A DNA stretch of 34,284 nucleotides from Oscillospiraceae bacterium (GCA_015068495.1 SVKL01000018.1:1-34284), one strand, 5' to 3'; counted from the first letter of the stretch, positions 1 to 7,711 are shown. Notes: generated by a model from the letters alone, not told the origin. Program-made: numbers and translations.

Positions 1-630
1 TTTACCGGCAGCGTAAGCGGCAAGGGCTACTACATAGCCCTAGTGCTGTGTGCCGTTGCCATCGGAATCTCCGGATTCCTCTATTACAGAAATGCTGACA
101 AGGCTGATCCTTCTGCCAATGGGGATGTTTTAACTGACCCGCAGAACCATCAGGCGGTGGTTGCTACCAATCCGGACGGTTCCCTTGTCCCGGACCCTAC
201 CAACCCCGAAAAGCTTCCTATGAAGACCGCTTCTCCTCTGGAGGGACAAACTGTAGCGGTATATGCTATGGATAGCCTGACCTACAACGAAACCACACGG
301 GACTGGCGTGTCCACAACGGGATTGACATTGCTGCGGAGGCAGGCACGGAGGTATGCGCCGCTGCAGACGGTGAGGTTTATACCGTCTACGAGGACGAAG
401 CTATGGGTATGACCGTGGTGCTTCGTCACGAGGGTGGCTATACCACAAAGTATGCAAGCTTAGACAAGACCGTATCCGTGAAACCGGGGGACACGGTGAC
501 CATCGGGCAGACCATTGGCAAGGTAGGTAATACCGCACTGATGGAAAGCGCCATCGGTGACCACATCCATTTCAGCGTTACCTGCAACGGTGAATCGGTC
601 AACCCCAACGATTTTCTCACGCAGGAGTAA
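1..630 (+). CDS. SpoIIQ-like M23 (LytM) peptidase, 5' end missing
   Basis: The frame is open from base 1, so the gene starts left of the window and only 209 codons are visible; the GTG at 43 lies inside the membrane segment and is not a credible start. One transmembrane helix (visible residues about 9-29) is followed by a polar linker and a C-terminal LytM domain. Both zinc-binding motifs are present: HxxxD (H105, D109) and HxH (H188, H190). Family knowledge: SpoIIQ is made in the forespore and spans the intermembrane space with SpoIIIAH. The Bacillus protein lacks catalytic residues, whereas clostridial versions keep them, as here. SpoIIQ is inferred from the architecture (short N-terminus, single helix, one LytM domain); a generic membrane-anchored endopeptidase is the alternative. 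A strong terminator follows. Confidence 0.75.
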   Translation, partial: FTGSVSGKGYYIALVLCAVAIGISGFLYYRNADKADPSANGDVLTDPQNHQAVVATNPDGSLVPDPTNPEKLPMKTASPLEGQTVAVYAMDSLTYNETTRDWRVHNGIDIAAEAGTEVCAAADGEVYTVYEDEAMGMTVVLRHEGGYTTKYASLDKTVSVKPGDTVTIGQTIGKVGNTALMESAIGDHIHFSVTCNGESVNPNDFLTQE

Positions 631-654
631 TATCTCTGTTTCCTCTTTGTATCA

Positions 655-685
655 GGCCGTCACAGCTGTGGCGGCCACCTTTTTT
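655..685 (+). terminator. Intrinsic terminator after the M23 gene
   Basis: A 9-bp stem (655-663 with 668-676, one G-T pair, AGCT loop) is followed by a seven-T run at 679-685. It lies 25 bases after the stop codon. Confidence 0.85.
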
Positions 686-686
686 G

Positions 687-715
687 TTGCCAAGGGGCAA
701 AAAATGGGGTATGAT
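687..715 (+). promoter_or_regulatory. Sigma-A-type promoter for the PfkB kinase
   Basis: TTGCCA (687-692), a 17-bp spacer and TATGAT (710-715) lie just after the preceding terminator and 22 bases before the start codon. No operator is evident. Confidence 0.55.
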
Positions 716-737
716 ATAAAAAAGGACAGGTGATGAT

Positions 738-1667
738 ATGATTTATACAGTGACCCTGAATCCGGCAATTGACAAGACGGCGGAAATAGCCGATTTTGCG
801 GCAGGAACAGTAAACCGCATTGCTTCTGTGCGGGAGGATGCCGGTGGAAAAGGCATCAATGTGTCCAAATGTCTGAAGGCGTTAGGCGGGGAATCCGTGT
901 GCGCAGTGATTTTGGCAGGAGATGCAGGCTCCCATTTGGCGGAGCTGCTGGAGAAAGAGGGACTGAATACCCTATACGTAACAGCCCGGGGGCAGACCCG
1001 TACCAATCTGAAAATCATAGACCCTCAGCGGGGGGAGAATACGGACATCAACGAACCGGGGCCGGAAATTGAGGAAGCGGTTTTGCAGCAGCTTTTGGAC
1101 AAGCTGCGGGAAAGGATAGAACCTAACGACATTGTGGTGCTGTCCGGCAGCCTGCCCAAGGGCGCTCCTATAGATACCTACCGGGTATGGACGCAGCAGT
1201 TTTCCCGTTTGGGCGCAAAGGTGTTTTTGGATGCAGACGGTGCTTGTATGGCCAGCGGTATCCAAGGAAAACCCTATTTGGTAAAGCCCAACGAAGCAGA
1301 GCTCTCCCGTGTGCTGGGCAGACCCTTGCAGACCAAAGAGGCGCTTTTATCCGGCGGAAAAGAACTGCTGGCTATGGGGATTTCCAATGTTGTCATCTCT
1401 ATGGGTGCAGACGGCGCGCTGTTTCTGTGGGAGGATGCTGCCTATCAGGCAAAGGCGCTGAAAGTTCCGGTGCTTAGCACGGTGGGGGCAGGGGATTCCG
1501 TGGTGGCCGCAATGGCTTACGGCTTGGAAAAGAAGCTGTCCCGGGAGGCGCAAATCTCTTTGGCAATGGCAATGGGCGGCGCCAGTGTGATGTGCTCCGG
1601 CTCTCAGGCACCGGAAATGCAGACGGTTTATGAACTGAAATCCAAGGTTGTGGCGGAAAAACTGTGA
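738..1667 (+). CDS. fruK: PfkB-family sugar-phosphate kinase, probably 1-phosphofructokinase
   Basis: This is a 309-residue ribokinase/PfkB-family protein, the usual length for 1-phosphofructokinase and tagatose-6-phosphate kinase. The N-terminus has the MIYTVTLNPAIDKT start typical of FruK/LacC, followed by the GGKGxNVS substrate-binding motif (about residues 37-44). The C-terminal GAGDS motif places the catalytic base at D253. The expected reaction is ATP-dependent phosphorylation of fructose 1-phosphate to fructose 1,6-bisphosphate in the cytoplasm. No PTS fructose transporter or DeoR-type regulator is adjacent, so the substrate is less certain than usual; tagatose-6-phosphate kinase is the main alternative. 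An AAAGGACAGG-like ribosome site precedes ATG 738. No terminator is visible before the next gene, so read-through into ccdA is possible. Confidence 0.8.
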   Translation: MIYTVTLNPAIDKTAEIADFAAGTVNRIASVREDAGGKGINVSKCLKALGGESVCAVILAGDAGSHLAELLEKEGLNTLYVTARGQTRTNLKIIDPQRGENTDINEPGPEIEEAVLQQLLDKLRERIEPNDIVVLSGSLPKGAPIDTYRVWTQQFSRLGAKVFLDADGACMASGIQGKPYLVKPNEAELSRVLGRPLQTKEALLSGGKELLAMGISNVVISMGADGALFLWEDAAYQAKALKVPVLSTVGAGDSVVAAMAYGLEKKLSREAQISLAMAMGGASVMCSGSQAPEMQTVYELKSKVVAEKL

Positions 1668-1734
1668 TATTGTCACAGAAGCAGAGCCTCGCTTTGGGTA
1701 TGCTTAAGAAAAAACAGCAGGAGGAAAACAGCCT

Positions 1735-2397
1735 ATGGAATATCTTATCGCTTTTTTGGAGGGGATGATTACCTTTCTGTCCCCGTGCTTGCTGCCAATG
1801 CTGCCGATTTACCTGTCTTACTTTGCAGGAGGCGGAGTTCGGTCAGTAAAGCGGACTTTGTTAGGCGCAAGTGGCTTTGTTGCCGGGTTTACGGTGGTGT
1901 TTGTCGCTATGGGCGCATTGGCAGGAACGTTGGGAAGCTTCCTGCGGGAATACCAGACTGCAGTGAATATTATTTCCGGTTTGGTGGTTATCTTCTTTGG
2001 CCTGCATTTTTTAGGTGTGTTCAAATTTTCCTTGTTTGGCGGCCCCCGCAAGACGGTGAATACAGATAATATGGGATTTTTCTCTGCAGCATTGTTCGGC
2101 GTTGTCTTCTCTTTGGGGTGGACGCCTTGTGTAGGCGCATTTTTGGGCTCTGCCCTGATGCTGGCATCTCAGGCAGGACACGTTCTTGTGGGTATGGGCA
2201 TGCTGCTGGCATATTCTCTGGGTTTGGGCGTGCCGTTTTTGCTCAGCGCTGTGCTGATAGACCAGCTCAAGGGAGCATTTAACTGGGTGAAACGCCACTA
2301 TACGATTATCAATGCCATTAGCGGCAGCCTGCTGATTATAGTGGGCATAGCGATGGCTACAGGTATGCTGGGACGACTACTCAGCGTGTTAAGTTAG
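1735..2397 (+). CDS. ccdA: CcdA-type thiol-disulfide membrane transporter
   Basis: This 220-residue polytopic membrane protein has about six hydrophobic helices. Two conserved cysteine motifs are visible: SPCLLPMLPIY near the N-terminus and GWTPCVG in the middle. They are the paired redox cysteines of the CcdA/DsbD-beta family. Such proteins carry reducing equivalents from cytoplasmic thioredoxin across the membrane to an extracytoplasmic thioredoxin-like partner. The very next gene, 10 bases downstream, encodes such a partner, which strongly supports the assignment. The start follows an AGGAGGAAAAC ribosome site. The pair serves extracytoplasmic disulfide reduction. The window shows no cytochrome c maturation genes, so a cytochrome role is not implied. 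Confidence 0.9.
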   Translation: MEYLIAFLEGMITFLSPCLLPMLPIYLSYFAGGGVRSVKRTLLGASGFVAGFTVVFVAMGALAGTLGSFLREYQTAVNIISGLVVIFFGLHFLGVFKFSLFGGPRKTVNTDNMGFFSAALFGVVFSLGWTPCVGAFLGSALMLASQAGHVLVGMGMLLAYSLGLGVPFLLSAVLIDQLKGAFNWVKRHYTIINAISGSLLIIVGIAMATGMLGRLLSVLS

Positions 2398-2407
2398 GAG
2401 GTAGCAG

Positions 2408-3151
2408 ATGAAACAACAAAAGACTTTGCTGATTGTTCTGCTGGTGTTTGCACTGCTGTTAGTTGGCGCATATTTCCTGTACGACAATTTGAAAGATAGG
2501 GTAGATACAGATAGTCTGTTTGCCAATGCAACCCAAGGCAGTCAGCCGGGGCAAACCCAAGACAGTCAGCCGGAGCAAACCCAAGACAGCCAGCCGGGGC
2601 AAACCCAAGACCGTCAACCGGAACAAACCCAAGACAGTCAACCGGAACAAACTCAAGATACTCAACCGGGACAAACCCAAGATACTCAACCGGAACAAAA
2701 CCAAACCCAAGAGGAGACACAGAGCAATCAGGCTCCCGATTTTACGGTGTATGACGGGCAGGGGAATCCTGTGAAACTGTCTGATTTTCGCGGGAAGCCC
2801 GTGGTGCTGAATTTCTGGGCAAGCTGGTGTCCTCCCTGTAAAGCGGAGATGCCCCATTTTGAAGCAGTTAGCAAGGAAATGGCTGGACAGGTACAGTTTT
2901 TGATGGTGAATGCCACCGGCGGACGGGAAACCTTAGCCTCGGCTATGGATTTTGTTGCAAAATCCGATTATACCTTCCCTGTGTTTTATGATACAGACGG
3001 AATGGCATCCTATATCTATCAGGTTTATTCCTTGCCCAGCACCTATTTTATCGATGCCAAGGGCAACCTTGTAACCTATGCCATTGGTATGATCAGCCAA
3101 GAAAAGCTGGAACAAAATATACAAAAGATAATGGAAAAAGGGAGTGCATAA
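2408..3151 (+). CDS. Membrane-anchored TlpA/ResA-like thioredoxin with a repeat linker
   Basis: This 247-residue protein has an N-terminal signal anchor (about residues 6-26). A low-complexity linker made of seven eight-residue Q/T/D/P repeats covers residues 42-97. The C-terminal AhpC/TSA-thioredoxin domain (about 110-245) has the WCPPCK active site (C141, C144) and a cis-proline region (SLPSTYF). Family knowledge: ResA/TlpA proteins reduce disulfides outside the membrane and receive electrons from CcdA, encoded immediately upstream. The linker probably spaces the catalytic domain away from the membrane through the wall, which is an inference. AGGAGGTAGC precedes the start. The stop codon lies in the loop of a bidirectional terminator. 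The physiological target is not revealed by the neighbours. Confidence 0.88.
   Translation: MKQQKTLLIVLLVFALLLVGAYFLYDNLKDRVDTDSLFANATQGSQPGQTQDSQPEQTQDSQPGQTQDRQPEQTQDSQPEQTQDTQPGQTQDTQPEQNQTQEETQSNQAPDFTVYDGQGNPVKLSDFRGKPVVLNFWASWCPPCKAEMPHFEAVSKEMAGQVQFLMVNATGGRETLASAMDFVAKSDYTFPVFYDTDGMASYIYQVYSLPSTYFIDAKGNLVTYAIGMISQEKLEQNIQKIMEKGSA
2531..2698 (+). repeat. In-frame 24-bp tandem repeat, seven units
   Basis: Seven consecutive 24-bp units begin at 2531, 2555, 2579, 2603, 2627, 2651 and 2675. Each encodes TQ(G/D)(S/R/T)QP(G/E)Q. Units differ by a few substitutions and keep the frame exactly. It forms the linker of the ResA-like protein. Confidence 0.95.
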
Positions 3152-3163
3152 GCACTCCCTTTT
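3138..3163. terminator. Bidirectional terminator between convergent genes
   Basis: An 8-bp perfect stem (3140-3147 with 3152-3159) has an A-run on its left and TTTTATTA on its right, so it can stop transcription from both the thioredoxin gene and the yerC/ABC operon. Confidence 0.85.
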
Positions 3164-3164
3164 A

Positions 3165-3431
3165 TTACTTTTTTAACAGCCTGTTATAGCCCTCTCCGTA
3201 TTGGACGCAACGGGAGACACGGCTTAAGGTGGCAGAGGATATATCCGTTTCCGCAATCACCTGATTATAGGTCTTGCCGCTGAGTAAAAGCTTTGCAGCA
3301 TACAGCCGCTCAGCCATTTTTTCCACTTCCTTATTGGTGCATAAGTCGTCGAAAAGCAGCTTGCACTCTTCAGCAGATGTCAAATCGGCGATGATGCTGT
3401 AAAGCGCGTTAATCTTTTCAGTTTTGTCCAT
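3165..3431 (-). CDS. YerC/YecD-type TrpR-like DNA-binding protein
   Basis: This 88-residue protein matches the YerC/YecD group of the Trp repressor superfamily in length and sequence. It is all-helical, with the AERLYAAKLLLSGKTYNQVIAETDISSATLSRVSR region (split here only by description) forming the helix-turn-helix, and the SSATLSRV stretch as the probable recognition helix. The function of this family is poorly characterised; tryptophan binding is not implied. It starts 12 bases after the ABC ATPase gene behind an AGGAGG site, so it is the last gene of the amino-acid transporter operon. A role in regulating that operon is an inference from context. The product ends at the bidirectional terminator. 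Confidence 0.85.
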   Translation of the reverse strand: MDKTEKINALYSIIADLTSAEECKLLFDDLCTNKEVEKMAERLYAAKLLLSGKTYNQVIAETDISSATLSRVSRCVQYGEGYNRLLKK

Positions 3432-3443
3432 AGTGAGCGCCTC

Positions 3444-4196
3444 CTAAAAGGTTTCTTGGAAGCCCTGCAAAAAGGCCCGGGTCTTTTCACTCTTGGGATG
3501 GTCGAACACCTCTTCCGGTGTGCCCATTTCCTCAATGACACCGTCTGCCATATAAATGATGATGTCTGCTACACTTTTTGCAAAGTCCATCTCGTGGGTG
3601 ACCACAATCATCGTCCTGTCTTCGCCTTTTAAGCCCTTAATAACCCGGAGTACTTCGCCGGTGAGCTCCGGATCAAGAGCGGAGGTAGGCTCGTCAAAGC
3701 ACAGTACCTCCGGATGCATTGCCCAAGCCCGGGCAATGGCTACCCGCTGCTGCTGACCGCCGGAGAGCTGATAAGGATAGGAATCCGCTTTGTTGGCAAG
3801 CCCAACCTGCTCCAGCAGGTGCATAGCGTTTTCCTTAATTTGTTCGTGGGTGCCCATATTCAGCAGGGTGGGGGCGAGGGTGATATTCTCCAGCACACTG
3901 TAGTGGGGGAACAGGTTGAAATTTTGAAAAACCAAGCCAAAGTGCAGGCGGTTTTCCCGAATCTGATCGTCGGTGTACTTCACGCCGGTGGAGAACAGCG
4001 CCTTGTCGCCTACGGAAATTGTACCCGCATCCGGTGTCTCCAGAAAATTCAAGCACCGCAGCAGCGTGGTTTTGCCGCTGCCGGAGGAGCCGATAATCGC
4101 CAAAACCTGTCCCTTTTCCAGAGAAAAGCTGACACCCTTCAAAACTTCGGTTTTGCCGAAGCTCTTTTTGATATTTTTCACTTCTAGTAGTGCCAT
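3444..4196 (-). CDS. Polar amino-acid ABC transporter ATP-binding protein
   Basis: This 250-residue ATPase is of the GlnQ/HisP/ArtP type. It has Walker [10 protein letters not shown] (about residues 36-44), a Q-loop, the [14 protein letters not shown] signature, Walker [14 protein letters not shown] and the H-loop histidine in VVTHEMDF. It energises import of an amino acid together with the permease and binding protein encoded upstream. The start ATG follows the permease stop by only 3 bases, with its GAGG ribosome site inside the end of the permease gene, which suggests translational coupling. The substrate cannot be told from the ATPase. Confidence 0.95.
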   Translation of the reverse strand: MALLEVKNIKKSFGKTEVLKGVSFSLEKGQVLAIIGSSGSGKTTLLRCLNFLETPDAGTISVGDKALFSTGVKYTDDQIRENRLHFGLVFQNFNLFPHYSVLENITLAPTLLNMGTHEQIKENAMHLLEQVGLANKADSYPYQLSGGQQQRVAIARAWAMHPEVLCFDEPTSALDPELTGEVLRVIKGLKGEDRTMIVVTHEMDFAKSVADIIIYMADGVIEEMGTPEEVFDHPKSEKTRAFLQGFQETF

Positions 4197-4199
4197 AGC

Positions 4200-4841
4200 T
4201 TAACCTCTGTAATAGTTTAGTTTCTTCTCTATGTAGCCGAACAGCAGAGTCAAACCACCGTTGAACAGCAGATAGAAGGCGCCGGTGTAGAACAGGGGCC
4301 ACAGCAGACCTTTTTTAATAAAGGATTCGCCGGCCCAAATAATCTCGTAAACGCTGATAATTCTTGCCAAGGAGGTGTCCTTTACCAGCGTGATAATTTC
4401 GTTACTCATTGGAGCGGTAATCCGCTTGATGACCTGAGGCAGGACAATCCGGAAGAAAATCTGTCCCTTTGTCATACCCAAAACCTGTCCTGCTTCGTAC
4501 TGACCCCGGGCAATGCTCTCAATGCCGCCACGGTAGATTTCTGAAAAATAGCAGGCGTAGTTAATGGAAAATGCCACGATGGTGGCAGTAAGACGGGGCA
4601 TTGCAGGCAGGTCAAACAGCAAGCCCGGCCCGTAGAAGATGATAATCAGCTGAAGCATCAGCGGTGTGCCCCGGATGACCCAAACAAAGCACCGGACCAG
4701 CGCCTTGAGGGGGGCAAATTTGCTCATAGAGCCAAAACAGACAATAAGACCCAATGGCAAAGAAAATGCCAGGGTCAGAGCAAACACTTTTAAGGTTTCG
4801 CAGAAGCCGGTGAGCAACTGCAGAGTTACGGGTAGGAACAT
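4200..4841 (-). CDS. Polar amino-acid ABC transporter permease
   Basis: This is a 213-residue permease of the HisM/GlnP family with about five hydrophobic segments. The EAA-type loop reads EAGQVLGMTKGQIFFRIVLPQ, the coupling site for the ATPase. A further in-frame ATG at 4850 would sit directly against the AAGGA ribosome site. The ATG at 4841 has an 8-base spacing, so 4841 is preferred. Only one permease gene is present, so the membrane part is probably a homodimer. A 54-base gap holding a perfect hairpin separates it from the binding-protein gene. Confidence 0.92.
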   Translation of the reverse strand: MFLPVTLQLLTGFCETLKVFALTLAFSLPLGLIVCFGSMSKFAPLKALVRCFVWVIRGTPLMLQLIIIFYGPGLLFDLPAMPRLTATIVAFSINYACYFSEIYRGGIESIARGQYEAGQVLGMTKGQIFFRIVLPQVIKRITAPMSNEIITLVKDTSLARIISVYEIIWAGESFIKKGLLWPLFYTGAFYLLFNGGLTLLFGYIEKKLNYYRG

Positions 4842-4867
4842 AGCGCACATCCTTATCTATACAGTCC

Positions 4868-4896
4868 TGTACGGGCGGTGAATCACCGCCCGTACA
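4868..4896 (-). other. Perfect intergenic hairpin between binding protein and permease
   Basis: A 13-bp perfect stem (4868-4880 with 4884-4896, 3-base loop) is GC-rich and has no T-run after it on the minus strand. It is therefore more likely an mRNA-stabilising or partial-termination element that keeps binding-protein mRNA in excess than a full terminator. That role is known for similar operons and is only inferred here. Confidence 0.7.
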
Positions 4897-4904
4897 TTAG
4901 CTTT

Positions 4905-5696
4905 TTATTTTGCGTCTGCAGCCAAGACCAGGTTATACTTGTCGGCCAAAGTCTTGAGTGTGCCGTCTGCAATCAGCTTGGCCATAAAGGCGTTGAACTT
5001 TTCAGCCAAATCGGAATCCTTACGGAAGGCAACGCCGTACAGCTCATCAGTCAGGCTGATGCCTGCGGCCAGCTCAGCGTAGTCGGTGCCTGCGCCGGTC
5101 ATAGCGGAGGCCATTGTGCTATCGATAATGCAAGCGTCGGAAGTACCGGACTTCACTTCCAGCAGGGCAGCAGCCTGATCCTGAACAGAAATGATGTTCT
5201 CGACTTCGGCGGACTCAGCAGCACCCTGACCGGCAGAGCCATTCTCAACAGCAACCTTCAGCGCCTTCAGGTCAGCAGCAGTCTTAATGGATTCAACCTT
5301 GTCAGCCTTGGCGACAACTACCTGCTTGTTCTGTACGTAGGGATTGGAGACCTTAGCATTCAGCAGAGCTTCATTGGTGATGGTCATACCGTTCCAAACA
5401 GCGTCGATGTTCTTGGTTTCCAGTTCCACGAACTTCTTGCCCCAGTCAGCAATGACGAAGAACTCAACCTCTACACCCAGTTCCTTTGCGAACAGTCTTG
5501 CGAACTCGGCGTCGAAGCCGGTCCATTCGCCGTTTTCATCCTTGTAGTCCATAGGAGCGTAATCGGTGATACCAACGACGATCTTCTTGTTGGCTTTTAC
5601 GTATGCGGAGTCGGTGTCAGCTGCGGGCTTGGAGCAGCCGGCGAAGCAGGCGGCGGTCATCAGGACTGCCAAAAAGAGAGCAATAATCTTTTTCAT
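4905..5696 (-). CDS. Amino-acid ABC transporter substrate-binding lipoprotein
   Basis: This 263-residue extracellular solute-binding protein of family 3 starts at ATG 5696 behind GAAAGGAACG. The longer upstream frame would run through the promoter. The N-terminus is a lipoprotein signal with lipobox AACFAGC, so it is anchored by an acylated cysteine. The mature part shows the family-3 two-lobe pattern (VGITDYAPMDYKDENGEWTGFDAEFA). At the position where HisJ-type proteins have an arginine that grips the ligand carboxylate (usual ...TxxR), this protein reads TITNEALLNAKVSNPY, with no arginine. The substrate may therefore be bound differently and should not be named. It is the first gene of the four-gene operon. 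Confidence 0.9.
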   Translation of the reverse strand: MKKIIALFLAVLMTAACFAGCSKPAADTDSAYVKANKKIVVGITDYAPMDYKDENGEWTGFDAEFARLFAKELGVEVEFFVIADWGKKFVELETKNIDAVWNGMTITNEALLNAKVSNPYVQNKQVVVAKADKVESIKTAADLKALKVAVENGSAGQGAAESAEVENIISVQDQAAALLEVKSGTSDACIIDSTMASAMTGAGTDYAELAAGISLTDELYGVAFRKDSDLAEKFNAFMAKLIADGTLKTLADKYNLVLAADAK

Positions 5697-5753
5697 AATA
5701 ATCGTTCCTTTCGGTTTTAGGAGGAAGTCCCTCCGTGTTTTGTTGATGACCGT

Positions 5754-5782
5754 ATTATACTTCACCAAACTAAAGTTGTAAA
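5754..5782 (-). promoter_or_regulatory. ABC operon promoter with an operator in its spacer
   Basis: On the minus strand TTTACA (5777-5782), a 17-bp spacer and a consensus TATAAT (5754-5759) form a strong sigma-A-type promoter. The spacer is almost entirely the 16-bp element CTTTAGTTTGGTGAAG (5760-5775), which recurs inverted at 5845-5860. A protein bound there would block RNA polymerase. Confidence 0.8.
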
Positions 5783-5838
5783 GTACTTTTTTACATTTTT
5801 TGCATCTTTGGCACATATACACAAATACGCCTATCGCT

Positions 5839-5861
5839 TTTACACTTTAGTTTGGTGAAGT
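5839..5861 (+). promoter_or_regulatory. Inverted distal copy of the ABC promoter element
   Basis: TTTACA plus the 16-bp element CTTTAGTTTGGTGAAG and a following T repeat the ABC promoter sequence on the opposite strand with one base deleted. Centres of the two 16-bp copies are 85 bp apart. There is no good -10 box after this copy, so it looks like an auxiliary operator or a decayed promoter copy. Confidence 0.7.
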
Positions 5862-5875
5862 TGTGGTAAATAAAT

Positions 5876-5908
5876 AAAAAAGCAGGCTGTTCCGAAGAAC
5901 AGCCTGCT
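5876..5908 (-). terminator. rny: Terminator of the RNase Y gene
   Basis: A 12-bp perfect stem (5881-5892 with 5897-5908) is closed on the minus strand by a C(TTCG)G tetraloop, followed by a T-run (complement of 5876-5880). It lies 11 bases after the rny stop codon. Confidence 0.93.
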
Positions 5909-5919
5909 AATATTTGGGA

Positions 5920-7470
5920 TTATTTTGCGTATTCCACAGCCTTGGTTTCCCGAATCACGTTAATCTTAATCTGGCCGGGGTATTCCAGCTCAGCTTCGAT
6001 TTGCTTGGCAATGTCACGGGCAAGGAGAATCATATTGTCCTCGGTGACTTCCTCGGGCTTGACCATAATGCGGACCTCACGGCCTGCTTGGATAGCAAAT
6101 GCCTTTTCAACGCCGGGGTAGCTGCCTGTCAGCTCTTCCAGCTTCTGCAGACGGCGGATATAGTTCTCCACATTCTCACGGCGGGCGCCGGGTCTTGCAG
6201 CGGATACGGCATCAGCTGCCTGCACCAGCACAGCAATGACGGTTTTCGGCTCTACGTCACCGTGGTGGGCTTCGATAGCGTTCACAACAACGGGGTTTTC
6301 CTTGTACTTCCGCGCCAAGTCTGCACCCAGCTGAACGTGGCTGCCTTCCACCTCGTGGTCGATGGACTTGCCAAGGTCGTGCAGCAAGCCTGCCCGCTTA
6401 GCAAGTGTCACGTCAATGCCCAGCTCGGAGGCCATCAAACCTGCAATATGGGCAACCTCAATGGAGTGGTTCAGAACGTTCTGACCGTAAGAGGTACGGT
6501 ACTTCTGGCGACCCAGAATCTTGATGAGCTCGGGATTCAAACCGTGGACACCGGTTTCGTAGCAGGCGCGCTCGCCTTCTTCACGGATGGTGCGGTCCAC
6601 ATCCTTCTTGGCCTTTTCTACGCAATCCTCAATGCGGGTGGGGTGGATACGGCCGTCAGCAATCAGCTTCTCAAGAGCCAGCCGTGCGATTTCCCGGCGG
6701 ACCGGGTCAAAGCTGCTGACAGTGATTGCTTCGGGGGTATCGTCGATAATCAAATCAACACCGGTGATGGTTTCCAAGGTGCGGATATTCCGACCCTCAC
6801 GGCCGATAATGCGGCCCTTCATCTCATCGGTGGGCAGGGGAACAACAGAAACTGTTGCCTCTGCAGCGTGGTCTGCTGCGCAGCGTTGGATGGCGATGGA
6901 CAGGATTTCTCTTGCCTTTTCGTCGGATTCGTCCTTTAACTGCTGCTCAATTTCCTTGATCTTCATAGCAGTATCGTGACGGATTTCTTCCTCAACTGTC
7001 TTCAAAAGGAATTGCTTTGCCTGCTCTTGGGACAGACCGGAAATCTGCTCCAAGGTGGCTAAATGCGCCTTTTTCACAGCCTCGGTCTCTTCCTTAACCT
7101 TGGCGACCTCCTCCAGACGGCGAGCCATTTCTTCTTCTTTCTTCTCGAAATTCTCAGCCTTTTTGTCCAGAGTTTCTTCTTTTTGCTGCAGACGACGTTC
7201 TTGCTTGGTCAGTTCAGAACGATGCTCTTTTACTTCTTTTTCGTACTCTGTGCGAGATTTATGGATTTCTTCCTTGGCTTCCAGCAGCATTTCCTTCTTA
7301 CGGCTTTCACCGCTGCGGATGGCTTCGTTGATAATACGAGTTGCCTCTGTCTCAGCAGAGCCGATTTCCCGCTCGCTGACACGCTTGCGATAGGCAATGC
7401 CGATGATAAAACCAATTACGCCGAAAATAATTGCGGCGGCGGCAATCAAAATGATTTGCAAAGGTTCCAT
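5920..7470 (-). CDS. rny: Ribonuclease Y
   Basis: This 516-residue protein has the complete RNase Y order. An N-terminal membrane helix (about 5-26) is followed by a long charged coiled coil (about 30-200), a KH domain with [15 protein letters not shown], and an HD hydrolase domain with the metal-binding pair H364-D365 in LLHDLGKS. Length matches Bacillus RNase Y (520). Family knowledge: it is a membrane-bound endoribonuclease that starts bulk mRNA decay and processes polycistronic messages. AAGGAGGTG precedes the start. It is a single-gene unit with its own promoter, a leader of about 205 bases and a strong terminator. Nothing in the protein looks atypical. Confidence 0.97.
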   Translation of the reverse strand: MEPLQIILIAAAAIIFGVIGFIIGIAYRKRVSEREIGSAETEATRIINEAIRSGESRKKEMLLEAKEEIHKSRTEYEKEVKEHRSELTKQERRLQQKEETLDKKAENFEKKEEEMARRLEEVAKVKEETEAVKKAHLATLEQISGLSQEQAKQFLLKTVEEEIRHDTAMKIKEIEQQLKDESDEKAREILSIAIQRCAADHAAEATVSVVPLPTDEMKGRIIGREGRNIRTLETITGVDLIIDDTPEAITVSSFDPVRREIARLALEKLIADGRIHPTRIEDCVEKAKKDVDRTIREEGERACYETGVHGLNPELIKILGRQKYRTSYGQNVLNHSIEVAHIAGLMASELGIDVTLAKRAGLLHDLGKSIDHEVEGSHVQLGADLARKYKENPVVVNAIEAHHGDVEPKTVIAVLVQAADAVSAARPGARRENVENYIRRLQKLEELTGSYPGVEKAFAIQAGREVRIMVKPEEVTEDNMILLARDIAKQIEAELEYPGQIKINVIRETKAVEYAK

Positions 7471-7676
7471 AATCTTCTGTACACCTCCTTTGTAGAATAG
7501 GCATCACCAAAGGAGTGGACGCAATGGACCCCATGATGTTCAGTTGGCAAAATAAACGTACCGAGTAGTCGGTAAAAATGTTTAAGCTCAAAAAACGCCA
7601 CGAGGCGCAATACGCAACTCCGGCAAATGCCAGGCTATTTTGAAACGCCGGAAAGCACGCCGGCGCACAATATACC
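7471..7676 (-). promoter_or_regulatory. Long structured 5' leader of rny
   Basis: If transcription starts about 7 bases after the -10 box, the rny leader is about 205 bases. It contains small hairpins read on the minus strand: CGCCGG/CCGGCG, CTGGC/GCCGG, and CGCC/GGCG followed directly by six Ts, which looks like a weak attenuator. I see no gene in 7471-7862 apart from the promoters and the tRNA leader. Confidence 0.45.
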
Positions 7677-7682
7677 AAATCT

Positions 7683-7711
7683 ATTTTACTGGCATTGGTT
7701 GGGATTGTCAA
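7683..7711 (-). promoter_or_regulatory. rny promoter
   Basis: On the minus strand TTGACA (7706-7711), a 17-bp spacer and TAAAAT (7683-7688). It is divergent from the tRNA promoter, whose -35 box begins about 50 bases away. Confidence 0.8.

Noticed and set aside
5914..6939. 341-codon plus-strand frame antisense to rny.
   Set aside because: Fully inside rny, no ribosome site, no recognisable domain.
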